DNA of 64,000 nt, from assembly GCA_028682895.1 (NCBI GenBank), contig JAJRAK010000032.1:62001-126000 (forward strand). The letters are read 5' to 3'. The translations under genes and the position numbers were made by a program. Below, piece by piece: positions 1-8,079 of this stretch. Below the pieces are notes generated by a model. That model ran no database searches. It saw nothing but the letters and a program-made list of their open reading frames with translations, and was not told where the DNA came from. The DNA comes from Methanomassiliicoccales archaeon. Lineage in GTDB: Archaea > Thermoplasmatota > Thermoplasmata > Methanomassiliicoccales > UBA472. Position 1 is the first letter of the stretch. Every line of letters starts with the position of its first letter.

Positions 1-160
1 GCTTGACGTCGTCCACGGTCACATTGAGCGGGGGGGCCTCGATCTCGTTCGATGTGACACGTTCCCTCAGCGCCCTCATGAGCGTGAGCGGCTCGTGACC
101 GAACCTCTCCACTAGATCGCTCAGTATCAGGCTGTTCGGCGGCATTATGAAGATCTTCAT
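1..160 (-). CDS. Methanogenesis marker protein 5 (N-terminal part, cut by window edge)
   Basis: Reading leftward from an ATG at 160, the frame is open to the window edge and begins MKIFIMPPNSLILSDLVERF, followed by GHEPLTLMRALRERV. This matches the start of methanogenesis marker 5, a small protein restricted to methanogens and of unsettled biochemical role. Its ATG overlaps the TGA stop of the mmp6 gene (ATGA), so it is translationally coupled and is the third gene of an mmp3-mmp6-mmp5 operon. The C-terminal part lies outside the window. The family call rests on recognition of the N-terminus and the neighbours. Confidence 0.8.
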   Translation of the reverse strand, partial: MKIFIMPPNSLILSDLVERFGHEPLTLMRALRERVTSNEIEAPPLNVTVDDVK

Positions 161-582
161 GGCGACACCTCATCTACAAGGATCTTAAGTTCATTAACTG
201 GCATCTTCCCCCGCTTCCTCACCTGCGGCGGGTCCTCGCCCTTCTCCACGCAGATGAGCCCTTTCTCGATCAAGCAGAGGTCCTTCCATTCCTTTTCCAG
301 CTGGGCAAAGCCTGGCCTGGAACCGTGATGGGCACGGCAACGGCGGATGTCCCCCATAGGGAACGCCCGCTCCTTGGAGAATATTCGATTGGGGTCCAGC
401 TTCCTGACCTCGTCGAGCGTGCGCTTCACATCGGCCTTGTGGCCTTCGATGACCACACCGTAACAGGTCTCCTTGACCGTCACCGGATTGCCCAGGTTGT
501 GTATGAAGCGGGCTATGCGGTCCGGCGTCAGGTCGGACGTGGGCGCGATGAATATCAGTCTGGTCTCGATGTCACTGTCCAT
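157..582 (-). CDS. Methanogenesis marker protein 6
   Basis: A 141-residue protein that fits methanogenesis marker 6 in length and operon position, between mmp3 and mmp5. Markers 3, 5, 6, 7, 15 and 17 recur with mcrC and atwA in methanogen genomes, and several are linked to the ATP-dependent complex that reductively activates MCR. No catalytic motif is visible; there are three cysteines, in ETCYG, DLCLI and LICVE. Its start overlaps the end of mmp3 by 11 bp and its stop overlaps the mmp5 start codon, so the three genes are probably one transcript. The precise function is unknown. Confidence 0.85.
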   Translation of the reverse strand: MDSDIETRLIFIAPTSDLTPDRIARFIHNLGNPVTVKETCYGVVIEGHKADVKRTLDEVRKLDPNRIFSKERAFPMGDIRRCRAHHGSRPGFAQLEKEWKDLCLIEKGLICVEKGEDPPQVRKRGKMPVNELKILVDEVSP

Positions 583-2260
583 TGCCTTCCCCCTTGCCTT
601 TCTTGGTACCTTTGATGGGGGACCTTTCCTTGACCGGAACCTTCTTGACCGACCTTTTGGTGGCGGCCTTCTTTTCCGTAGAGGCGCCCTCTTCGGACCT
701 GACCTTCTTCGGGGCGGCCTTCCTCTTGGGCTTGGCCTCCTCCATAGCTGCCTGGCGAATGTAAACTATGTCCCCATCGCTGATCCCTTTCATCAAGGTG
801 TCCAGGTCCCCGATGAAACGACCGAGCATGCTGGTACCTGGCGATTCCTCCCCGGTGGGACCGAACTCGTCGCTGTCCTCCAGCCTTATGCCTATCAATC
901 CCCTTTGAGGGCGTGACATGTTGGTGATGGCCACGTCCCCGCGGTGCACCGTTCCTTCATACAGCTTTTCCGGGTACAGGTCGGCCGCCAGCAGGGGATC
1001 GCCTTCGAAGGTGATCATCGACATGCCCTCGTATGTAAAATGGACCTTCATGGTGCCGATGGGCTTGTGGTCCAGGCCGGTCACCTTGCGGAAGTAGCGG
1101 ACCGTCCATGGCGACCCATTGGCGTCCATGGTCACAGAGAATATCTTGTCCGCAGGCACGCCCATGGTATCGACCTCGTCCTCCTTCAGGGCGTATATGG
1201 TCATCTCCGGCTCCTGCTCTACCACGATGGCGCCGTCAGTGACATCACCGGTGCGCTTCTGCTTCTTTCCGATGGACCCTAGAAAGGAACTGGCCTGCGC
1301 CTGCGTCATCCCGATGGTCAGTATGCGGCCCGGGTCGGGCCTGACCATGAACTTACCCTTCAACGGAACGAGATGGACCAGGTTCATGCCGTTGGTGACC
1401 TTGCCCACGAGGTTGTGGGACCGGTTCAATTGGCGCACCTGATTGTAGAAGTATACCTTGCCGGCCTGGTAGCCCTTGTGCCGGACCGTCACATCATCGG
1501 GACGACGGACATCACTGAACTCCTGGCCCAGGTTAGTGTCCATGTTGGCCTCGCTAGCGCTGTAGCTGAAGCCCTTATCGTCAATGGACATGCCCCCTTC
1601 TTCGGCGATCACCAGGAAATGCTCGCAGCATAGCGGTGACCTTTCATCGAGCTTGACGCCTACGTAGGTCTCGACGAGCATCCCGTCCTCCACCTTCATC
1701 TGGAGGTCGGTTGTGGCGAAGGCGTCCTTGGTCGCCATGCGCAATACGACCGGTTCGATGTGCTCGATCATGTCGCCCTCGTCGAGACGGTCTAGGATGT
1801 GCCTGCCTCGCGTCACCCGGGCGAACACCGAGTCCTTAAGGCCCAGGTCATCGCTGGTATCGATCCTGGCTATCATGAGATAAGTGGTGTTTACATCGTA
1901 TCCGCCCAATCCGAAGAAGCAATCGTACCGCTTGTACGAGGTGACGCTCCGGGACTTTTCGAACTGAGTAGGGAACGAACCGAAGGCGTGCAGACGGCTG
2001 GTCTGCCAGCGCAGGTTCTTGCCTACGATGTCGTGGTATATCCTTTTCCACGCCTTCGAATATTCATTGCCCTTGAGCTCGATGATGAAATTGCCCTTGC
2101 TGGTCCTGACCAGGTACTCATTGGTCATCTTGCGCTGGGCGTCCATGGGGCGTATAAGGGCGATGGAGTTGCCAGGCAGGTATGGCTCGCCTTCGATGGC
2201 CTGAGCGACGGTGGCACCTTCGGGCAGTTCCTTTTCCGTACCGTTGATTACGATCCTCAT
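572..2260 (-). CDS. Methanogenesis marker protein 3 (UPF0288 family)
   Basis: A 562-residue protein recognised as methanogenesis marker 3. It opens with a small beta-grasp-like segment (MRIVINGTEKELPEG), and the middle (about residues 130-330) has the look of a cyclophilin-like beta domain. Marker 3 has been found with McrC, AtwA and other markers in MCR-activating fractions. Residues after about 505 form a Lys/Arg/Ala-rich, low-complexity tail that looks like an extension beyond the usual length of about 500 residues and may bind nucleic acid or an acidic partner. It is the first gene of an operon with mmp6 and mmp5, and it diverges from the hypothetical gene at 2402 across a 141-bp promoter region. 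Confidence 0.88.
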   Translation of the reverse strand: MRIVINGTEKELPEGATVAQAIEGEPYLPGNSIALIRPMDAQRKMTNEYLVRTSKGNFIIELKGNEYSKAWKRIYHDIVGKNLRWQTSRLHAFGSFPTQFEKSRSVTSYKRYDCFFGLGGYDVNTTYLMIARIDTSDDLGLKDSVFARVTRGRHILDRLDEGDMIEHIEPVVLRMATKDAFATTDLQMKVEDGMLVETYVGVKLDERSPLCCEHFLVIAEEGGMSIDDKGFSYSASEANMDTNLGQEFSDVRRPDDVTVRHKGYQAGKVYFYNQVRQLNRSHNLVGKVTNGMNLVHLVPLKGKFMVRPDPGRILTIGMTQAQASSFLGSIGKKQKRTGDVTDGAIVVEQEPEMTIYALKEDEVDTMGVPADKIFSVTMDANGSPWTVRYFRKVTGLDHKPIGTMKVHFTYEGMSMITFEGDPLLAADLYPEKLYEGTVHRGDVAITNMSRPQRGLIGIRLEDSDEFGPTGEESPGTSMLGRFIGDLDTLMKGISDGDIVYIRQAAMEEAKPKRKAAPKKVRSEEGASTEKKAATKRSVKKVPVKERSPIKGTKKGKGEGNGQ

Positions 2261-2401
2261 CTTGTCCCCTCATGGATGCAGTGCGGTTGTAATAAGGTTT
2301 GTCCCTATCAATACTTGCTGGCTATGGCACATCTACATCTGCAGAACATAACTGCGTTGACCTTTCGCTGTGCATACAATGAAAAACTGGAATGGTGTTC
2401 A

Positions 2402-2971
2402 ATGTACGTGGACATCGACCAGCTGCGCTCGAACATCAGGGACGTGCTCCTCTCCTTTCCAGGGATAGACGCCGTCGTGTTCCTGGACAAGAACCTACGC
2501 GACGAGGTCGCCAATCTGGAGAAGCAGGCAGAGTGCAACGGGGCGGTCGGCGGTCTGATGCCCTTCGTGAACACCGGCGTCTGGGAGACCTTGAAGCGGG
2601 CGGAGATCTTCGTTCTGGTGGCGCAGCCGGACGTTCCCATGCTCTCCCCCCAGCAGAACCTGGTGCATATTGTCGATCGGAAAGGGCAGATAATCGGGGA
2701 ATATCTTTCTGAAGAGAGGCGCAAGGAGGTCATGGAGCGCGAGGACGCCATATGGATCAGCGACGACTTCGTGCTCTACGGTGACCTGGACATATCGGGG
2801 GAACCGTACGTGCGCATACCGCCCATGACCTTCCCCCTGTTGGAGGACCTGCCGGGAATAAACAACCTGACCAGCGGCAGCGTCTCCACGCTCACGGACG
2901 ACTTCCTGCGCGCCGTCCTAGGGTTCAGCGATACCAAGGACTGGACCCAGCTCGTTGGTTTCGACCCATGA
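2402..2971 (+). CDS. Conserved hypothetical protein, paralogue of the protein at 7157-7699
   Basis: A 189-residue soluble protein beginning MYVDIDQLRSNIRDVLLSF. The open frame extends upstream, but that part is antisense to mmp3, so the ATG at 2402 is chosen. I do not recognise the family. Its C-terminal half resembles the protein at 7157-7699: IWISDDFVLYGD against IWLGSDFVVFTD, then PPMTFPLLEDLPGINNL against PPVSFPELEQIKGAKNV, and both end LVGFDP or MVGFDM. It is divergent from mmp3 and ends 1 bp from the convergent mcrC stop, inside the MCR activation gene cluster. A role around MCR is suggested only by position. Confidence 0.75.
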   Translation: MYVDIDQLRSNIRDVLLSFPGIDAVVFLDKNLRDEVANLEKQAECNGAVGGLMPFVNTGVWETLKRAEIFVLVAQPDVPMLSPQQNLVHIVDRKGQIIGEYLSEERRKEVMEREDAIWISDDFVLYGDLDISGEPYVRIPPMTFPLLEDLPGINNLTSGSVSTLTDDFLRAVLGFSDTKDWTQLVGFDP

Positions 2972-3574
2972 TCACATACAGCGCTTTACCTTGGAGATTA
3001 TCTCATCGAGCTTGACCTGGCTCACGGTCGTCCCGCGGACCACGCCAGTCACTATCTCCATGATGGTGCCCTTGGTGGCGATGTCCGCGTCCGCGGGCAT
3101 GACCAGGCGGGTCTTGCAACCGATGCGTGCGAAGTCCTCGAAGTCCACTGGCGCCTGGCATACTATGATGGAAGGAAGGTCGACGTTCCTCATTATGAGC
3201 CTTGCCTTGTAGATGATATGGTTGCGAACGTTGCCCAGGTGGATGAGCACCACCTTGAACTGTTGGATGCGCGCCACTTCGATGGGGTCCAGACCGAACA
3301 GCGAGCTTGTCGAGACGTCGGGGGCGTCGGTCGGGACCCCTGAGCCGGCGGTGACCACGAGCACGGAGGTGTCGATGCCTTCCTCCCTGAGCCCGTAGGT
3401 GATCTCGCACACTGGTTTGGTGATGTGCCTCTTGCCAGGACCCATGGCCACGGCCACTACGTCGCGGCCGCTATCAGATATTGTCGCTCTGGCGGCCATG
3501 CTCCCACCTACGCCCATGCCGCGTGCCTCGCGGCATTCGACGAACCTGGTCTTACGCCCGATGGAGTCCTTCAA
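2972..3574 (-). CDS. mcrC: Methyl-coenzyme M reductase operon protein C
   Basis: A 200-residue McrC. Recognisable family stretches are [40 protein letters not shown] and [19 protein letters not shown]. McrC is a core part of the A3a complex that, with component A2 and ATP, reduces the nickel of F430 to Ni(I) to activate MCR. In many methanogens mcrC lies inside mcrBDCGA. Here it is separated from the operon and follows atwA after 2 bp, so the two activation factors are probably co-transcribed. It ends against the convergent hypothetical gene at 2402-2971. Confidence 0.95.
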   Translation of the reverse strand: MKDSIGRKTRFVECREARGMGVGGSMAARATISDSGRDVVAVAMGPGKRHITKPVCEITYGLREEGIDTSVLVVTAGSGVPTDAPDVSTSSLFGLDPIEVARIQQFKVVLIHLGNVRNHIIYKARLIMRNVDLPSIIVCQAPVDFEDFARIGCKTRLVMPADADIATKGTIMEIVTGVVRGTTVSQVKLDEIISKVKRCM

Positions 3575-3576
3575 GT

Positions 3577-5199
3577 TCAGACCTCGCAGACCTTGCCTTC
3601 ATCTCCGTCGAGGTCGTTCTGCGTCATTCCGGCCAGGACATCCTTCGGGGTCCCCATGGCCACGACCTTGCCGCCCTTCATGAGCGCTACGCGGTCGCAC
3701 GTCGCCAAGATGAAGTCCATGTCATGGCTGACGATGAGGAACGTCTCGTTCAGTTCCTTGCGGGCGTGAAGAACGGACTTCGCCACCGCCTGACGGGTGA
3801 TGGGGTCCATCGTCCCGGTCGGCTCGTCGAGGATGACGAAACGCGGTTCGATTATCATGGTGCGTGCCAGGGATATGCGCTGCCTCTCGCCCACGCTCAA
3901 TGCGTCGGGATAGGCGTACAATATACGGTCGACCTCCTTGGGCGTGAAACCGACACCTCGCATGACCTGGATGGCCTTCATCTTGGCAAGCTCCTGCGGG
4001 AGCTTCATTCCCAGGCATACGGTGAGGTTCTGCAGCACCGTGTTGAACGGATAGAGCGCGTTCTCTTGGTGCATTATGCCGATGTATTGAGTGGCGCGGC
4101 CTCTGCCTTCCTCGCCCATATCGGACATGTTGATCCATTCTTCCCCGATGCGGACCAGTACGTCGCCGTGTGTCGTAGGGGTTATACCAGATATCATTCG
4201 GGACAATGTTGTCTTCCCTGCTCCACTAAGACCGATGAGACCGAATATCTCCTTATCGTTCACATCGAACGTGACATCGTCCACGGCCTTGACGACCCCC
4301 CGGACGATCGAGTAGTAATATTTCTTGGCCCCGGCCACGCGTATTACAGGTTGGCCGACCTGGACCTCCAACCCCTTCTCTTTCTCGTAGATGACATCGA
4401 AGGCCTTGGTGATCTCTTCGGGAGTGCCCTCGGCCTTGATCACCCCGTCCTCCAGCCAAATGGCGCGGTGGGACAATAGTGCGATGGCCTTAGGCCAGTG
4501 GGAGGTGACGATCATGGACATGCCCGTGTCCTTGGCCGCCTTGATGAGCGCCTTGTGAACGATATCGGCGGTCTCGGGGTCCAGCGTCCCGGTCGGTTCG
4601 TCCGCCAGGAACAGAAGTGGGTCGCGGGCGAGCTGCCTTGCCAGGACGGTCCTCTGTTTCTCCCCACCGGAAAGGTCACGGGCTATGTGCATGGTGCGGT
4701 GGGTCATGTTGACCATCTCCAGCAACCTTATGGCCCGTTCCACCTTCTTCTCGTCCGACTTTTCCTTCATCGGTTCGAACACGTTCTCTATGACCGACAG
4801 GTCACCGAACAGTGCGAACGTCCTCTGCAACATGATGGCTATGCGCCCGCGCATCACCGTGCGCACTGGGTCCCTCTCGTCCAAGGCCCAGAAGTCCACC
4901 TCCATTATCTTAGTGGGCTTGCCGCACTTGGAACATACCGCCCCTGGAGAGGGCATGTCTATCCAGCCGCAGCTTGCGCAGTGATTGACACGATAGATGA
5001 TACGACCGGAGTCCGGCTTGTACTCACGGTTCCCCCTCAGGGCGTTGATGAGGACCGACTTGCCGCTACCGCTTTTTCCGATGAGGCCGAGCACCTCACC
5101 GGTGTGAACTTTAGTGCTGATATCCTTCAGTACCAGGTTTCCATTGAAGCTCTTGGAGACCTTGTCCAATACTATGAAGACCTCTGCACTCTCAGCCAT
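3577..5199 (-). CDS. atwA: MCR activation component A2, twin ATP-binding cassette protein
   Basis: A 540-residue soluble protein with two ABC domains and no membrane segments, the pattern of component A2, which supplies ATP-driven steps in MCR activation. Walker A of the first cassette is at residues 41-48 (GKSGSGKS), with signature [10 protein letters not shown]; the second cassette has GLSGAGKTT (about residue 325) and signature [12 protein letters not shown]. Between Walker A and the signature of the first cassette, C74, C77, C89 and C92 form a CxxC-x11-CxxC knuckle that could hold zinc or an iron-sulfur cluster. It is the first gene of the atwA-mcrC unit. Upstream lies a 114-bp divergent promoter region shared with the regulator at 5314. 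Confidence 0.95.
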   Translation of the reverse strand: MAESAEVFIVLDKVSKSFNGNLVLKDISTKVHTGEVLGLIGKSGSGKSVLINALRGNREYKPDSGRIIYRVNHCASCGWIDMPSPGAVCSKCGKPTKIMEVDFWALDERDPVRTVMRGRIAIMLQRTFALFGDLSVIENVFEPMKEKSDEKKVERAIRLLEMVNMTHRTMHIARDLSGGEKQRTVLARQLARDPLLFLADEPTGTLDPETADIVHKALIKAAKDTGMSMIVTSHWPKAIALLSHRAIWLEDGVIKAEGTPEEITKAFDVIYEKEKGLEVQVGQPVIRVAGAKKYYYSIVRGVVKAVDDVTFDVNDKEIFGLIGLSGAGKTTLSRMISGITPTTHGDVLVRIGEEWINMSDMGEEGRGRATQYIGIMHQENALYPFNTVLQNLTVCLGMKLPQELAKMKAIQVMRGVGFTPKEVDRILYAYPDALSVGERQRISLARTMIIEPRFVILDEPTGTMDPITRQAVAKSVLHARKELNETFLIVSHDMDFILATCDRVALMKGGKVVAMGTPKDVLAGMTQNDLDGDEGKVCEV

Positions 5200-5287
5200 A
5201 CGAGTTTGCCAATGATTATGGCGATTATAATACTTTTCCCGTTAATGACATCTGGCCTTAACGATTGCAGTCTTGTGTAAGATATTT

Positions 5288-5308
5288 ATGGATGGATTAT
5301 ATATCCAA
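5288..5308. promoter_or_regulatory. Palindromic element of the ATGGATGGA family, between atwA and a regulator gene
   Basis: Left half-site ATGGATGGA is perfect; after spacer TTA the right half is TATATCCAA, 6 of 9 matches to the perfect half TCCATCCAT seen upstream of mcrB. The site ends 5 bp before the ATG of the regulator at 5314. An AT-rich TATA candidate (about 5281-5289) lies at or upstream of its left edge, so bound protein would block that promoter if the gene is leaderless. The atwA start is 89 bp away on the other side. A role in autoregulation is an inference. Confidence 0.55.
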
Positions 5309-5313
5309 CCATA

Positions 5314-6279
5314 ATGTCAATGTCCTTCAATTCCTATTTTGCCGGGGGGCCAACACCGAAGTTCAACGCATACCACATTTGGAAGGCGCATCAGGTCATC
5401 TCCAAAGAAGGCCCGATAGGGCGCAAGGCGCTGGCGGACGTCCTTAAGATAGGCGAGGGGAGCACTCGGACCATCCTCGACAAGATGATGAAGGAAGGGT
5501 CGATCGAAAGCTCACGACTGGGCATCACCATCACTGACCGGGGCAGGCGCAAGCTCGACACGTCTGGCATTGACGTACGACAAGTGGACCTCTCCGACCT
5601 GACCCTGGGCAAGTTCAACTGCGCGGTCCTGATCAAGGGCATGGCCGCCCGTGTGCGCATGGGATGCGAGCAGAGGGACGAGGCCGTGCGTGCCGGTGCG
5701 GTCGGAGCCACCACCCTGGTGGTCGAGAAGGGAAGGATCGTGTTCCCGGGGGACGAGGAGTTCCCGGAGCAGATACTGGTCGCCCCCCTGCGCAACTATT
5801 TCCGCATGGATGATGGCGATGTGATCGTCATCGGCTCCGCTTTCAGCTACGATGCGGCGGAAAGAGGTGCGGTCACTGCGGCCCTGTCATTGATCAACCT
5901 CAGCAAGAGATGCTGGAACGAAGGGACCAACATACTGAGCCAGGATACCGAGGCCGATGACCTGCGCTGCCTAGCATTGGCGATACATGAGCTGTTAGGT
6001 CGGTTGCCTGTCACCATGCGCAGCCGCAACCAGCTGGGAGTGCGCTGTGAGGAAGGAGAGGTCGTCGATACTCAGTTCACCGGCCCCATGCTCGAGGAGT
6101 CCCTGAAGAAGGGCACCATCATACGCCGGATCTCCACCAGCGGACCGTATAGAGGGATGCCGATAATCGCCGTCCCTATCATGAAGAAGAAGGAAGCGAT
6201 CGCCGTGATCGCCACCATGGACCTGGGGAAGGCGTCCTTCGAAGAGCTCTTGAACAAGCTGGCGAACATACGTTCCTGA
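5314..6279 (+). CDS. Winged-helix transcriptional regulator with DUF4443/DUF2111-like domains
   Basis: A 321-residue soluble protein. Residues about 15-75 form a winged helix-turn-helix (GRKALADVLKIGEGSTRTIL as the helix pair). A middle domain, about 90-185, contains CAVLIKGMAARVRMGCEQRD and resembles DUF4443. The C-terminal domain, about 205-320, resembles DUF2111, known mainly from methanogens, and looks like a ligand sensor; it has no metal motif I can identify. The gene is divergent from atwA-mcrC and lies close to mcrBDGA. Its own leader carries a copy of the ATGGATGGA element shared with mcr, a corrinoid protein and a methyltransferase gene, which makes it the first candidate for the protein binding that element. 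The family names are from memory and moderately sure. Confidence 0.75.
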   Translation: MSMSFNSYFAGGPTPKFNAYHIWKAHQVISKEGPIGRKALADVLKIGEGSTRTILDKMMKEGSIESSRLGITITDRGRRKLDTSGIDVRQVDLSDLTLGKFNCAVLIKGMAARVRMGCEQRDEAVRAGAVGATTLVVEKGRIVFPGDEEFPEQILVAPLRNYFRMDDGDVIVIGSAFSYDAAERGAVTAALSLINLSKRCWNEGTNILSQDTEADDLRCLALAIHELLGRLPVTMRSRNQLGVRCEEGEVVDTQFTGPMLEESLKKGTIIRRISTSGPYRGMPIIAVPIMKKKEAIAVIATMDLGKASFEELLNKLANIRS

Positions 6280-6441
6280 TCGACCTTCCGATCGGACCTC
6301 CCTGTTGGAATAGGATGTACCATCTGATCACGTCCTATAGGCGATCGTGTCATATTCCTCCATATTTTTTCTATCGATCACGCCGGATATTGGCGCTGAT
6401 TGGGCATATGATTATCTGGCAAGAAGGAAATCTACTAAGGG

Positions 6442-6783
6442 ATGACCGATGAGTCTGAGCTTCCGCTCCAAGCCACGGTGAAGGTCGAACCAGGCGTGTG
6501 CCGCCTTCTGAGCACCATCAGGGCCAAGACCGATGGCACCGCCCTTGAGTTCGAGATAGTTCAGAGCGATTGCCCGCAGGTGAGGAACCTTACGAAGGTG
6601 CTGCACCGCATGGAGGTCTGGGACGTCATGAAGATGCCTTTCGCGGAGAACACCGTCTATCAGATATGTGGACAGGTACTGAAGCATTCGGCCTGCCCGG
6701 TCCCGATGGCCATGATCAAGGCGGGAGAGGCCGCGGCCGAGCTCGGTCTCAAGAGGAAGGTCACCGTGGAGTTCGTGGAGTGA
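6442..6783 (+). CDS. Small conserved cysteine-containing protein of unknown function
   Basis: A 113-residue soluble protein. Four cysteines sit in recognisable blocks: VEPGVCRLLSTIRA, QSDCPQVRNL, YQICGQVLKH and SACPVPMAMIKA. It resembles small conserved proteins I associate with methanogens and other anaerobic archaea, but I know no function for them. The cysteines could bind a metal, or a Fe-S cluster if the protein oligomerises. It is followed directly, tail to tail with no gap, by the AhpD-like gene on the minus strand. The 162-bp gap before it contains a T-rich stretch (about 6365-6371) that may terminate the upstream regulator transcript. Confidence 0.65.
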   Translation: MTDESELPLQATVKVEPGVCRLLSTIRAKTDGTALEFEIVQSDCPQVRNLTKVLHRMEVWDVMKMPFAENTVYQICGQVLKHSACPVPMAMIKAGEAAAELGLKRKVTVEFVE

Positions 6784-7077
6784 TCATCTAGACAGAAGCT
6801 CGTCGATCGACGGCATGCCGACCACGGCACTAGGCCCGCCCAGATACATGGCGACAAGGAGAGATTCCCGTAACTGGTCCCTGGTGGCCCCTGCCCCCAT
6901 GGCCTTCTGTGAGTGCATCTTCAGACAGTTGTCGCATTTCAGGACTGCGGTGACGGCCACCGCGATCAGTTCCTTCTCCCGGAAAGAGAGCGCGCCGTTC
7001 TTGAACACCTCATTCTTGAAACGGTACATCGCACGAATGACCTCAGGCTGTTGTTCCGCGATCTGTTCTAAGCTCAT
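6784..7077 (-). CDS. Carboxymuconolactone decarboxylase / AhpD-family protein
   Basis: A 97-residue all-helical protein with the AhpD-type active-site block KCDNCLKMHSQKAMGAG (CxxCxxxH), preceded by LSFREKELIAVAVTAVLKC. Members with this motif act as thiol-disulfide or peroxide-reducing proteins; the exact substrate cannot be read from sequence. Its length matches the small single-domain members. In an oxygen-sensitive MCR neighbourhood a redox-protective role is reasonable, but that is inference. It is divergent from the hypothetical gene at 7157. Confidence 0.85.
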   Translation of the reverse strand: MSLEQIAEQQPEVIRAMYRFKNEVFKNGALSFREKELIAVAVTAVLKCDNCLKMHSQKAMGAGATRDQLRESLLVAMYLGGPSAVVGMPSIDELLSR

Positions 7078-7156
7078 ACATCAAAGACCGTTCGGACCGA
7101 TATTTAGGCACTGCGTCAAAATAACATTTTTCTAACACGATGCTGTTAAGGGCAAC

Positions 7157-7699
7157 GTGCAACCGGAAGAGAGAGCGGTAGAGATCATAAAGGGAATGTC
7201 CGGAACGCGGTTGGCGTTCGTCCTGAGTCCAGAGGTCATCGATGCTATCAAGAACGTCGAGGGAGGGATCAAGTCCCAGGTCGGACTGGATGTCGTGAAC
7301 GAGGGAGTGAACCAATGCCTTCAGCGGCAGTATGTCATCTGCATCATAAAGGATACCAGATTCCGTCCGCCGCCTGAACCGACCGTCCTGATGATGGCCG
7401 ACAACGGCATCGTCATAGGCACCGAGGTCCTAGCCGGTGAGCATCATAAGTACAAGGACAATGAGGACCTGATCTGGCTGGGAAGCGATTTCGTCGTCTT
7501 CACCGATAAGGTCCCTAAGACCAAGGAATATTTCTTCATGCCACCGGTATCGTTCCCGGAGCTGGAGCAGATAAAGGGAGCGAAGAACGTCGTCTCCTGT
7601 AGCCCGTCACCTTTGGGCGACCTGATCATAAAGGACGTCTACAAGCTGGAGGACGACCCGAAGCTGGCCAGTCTAATGGTCGGCTTCGACATGTCCTAA
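7157..7699 (+). CDS. Conserved hypothetical protein, paralogue of the protein at 2402-2971
   Basis: A 180-residue soluble protein with a GTG start at 7157; no in-frame ATG lies nearby at the N-terminus. I do not recognise the family. The C-terminal half aligns by eye with the product of 2402-2971 (see that entry), including the shared ending xVGFDx. The N-terminal halves differ: this one has FVLSPEVIDAIKNVEGGIKSQV. Two T-tracts just after the stop suggest transcription ends there. It lies between the regulator/AhpD block and the convergent mcr operon. Confidence 0.7.
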   Translation: MQPEERAVEIIKGMSGTRLAFVLSPEVIDAIKNVEGGIKSQVGLDVVNEGVNQCLQRQYVICIIKDTRFRPPPEPTVLMMADNGIVIGTEVLAGEHHKYKDNEDLIWLGSDFVVFTDKVPKTKEYFFMPPVSFPELEQIKGAKNVVSCSPSPLGDLIIKDVYKLEDDPKLASLMVGFDMS

Positions 7700-7702
7700 T
7701 CC

Positions 7703-7744
7703 TTTTTTCCGATGGTCCATCGAGACCTTCGTCCACCTTTTTTT
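7703..7744 (+). terminator. Pair of T-tracts after the 7157-7699 gene
   Basis: Runs of six T (7703-7708) and seven T (7738-7744) follow the stop codon within 45 bp. U-tracts are enough for termination by archaeal RNA polymerase. The A-rich stretch further on (about 7760-7785) would read as a T-rich terminator for the opposing mcr transcript. Confidence 0.5.
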
Positions 7745-7800
7745 CTTAAATAACAGAGATAAAAAAGAAGATAAAAGGAAAGGGTTTGTTATCTGGGTGC

Positions 7801-8070
7801 CTAACCGCCCCCGCTCGGTGTAACGGTCGAGATATCGACCTCAACCTCTTGGCTGAGGCCTTGCATCTCGTCCATATGCACCGTGCGTGTCCTCTCCTTA
7901 TAGGAGAACTGCTTGTACTCGGAGGCCTGGGCGGGGTCCAGCAGGCTGGTGACGTACCAGAGGTTGTGGGTGTCGAGCAGAGCCCATTCCACCCCATCAC
8001 GCTCTCGCACTTCCAGTACCTTCCCGACCGTCCCAGTCGCTCTGTACTTTGCTAGCTCTCCTATTTGCAT
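7801..8070 (-). CDS. DUF2098 family protein, last gene of the mcr operon
   Basis: An 89-residue protein with the pattern of DUF2098: a small beta domain built on YRATGTVGKVLEVRERDGVE and WALLDTHNLWYVTSLL. DUF2098 proteins are typical of methanogens and have no established function. It starts 9 bp after the mcrA stop, so it is almost certainly co-transcribed with mcrBDGA. The position suggests a role linked to MCR synthesis or assembly, but the sequence does not show which. Confidence 0.8.
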   Translation of the reverse strand: MQIGELAKYRATGTVGKVLEVRERDGVEWALLDTHNLWYVTSLLDPAQASEYKQFSYKERTRTVHMDEMQGLSQEVEVDISTVTPSGGG

Positions 8071-8079
8071 TGGACAACC

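Noticed and set aside
1799-2401. Upstream extension of the hypothetical gene at 2402
   Set aside because: The frame stays open but is antisense to mmp3, whose protein is clearly real; the extension has low-quality composition.
3481-4479. Long plus-strand open frame (332 codons) across mcrC and atwA
   Set aside because: Antisense shadow of two well-supported genes; the translation has no family features.
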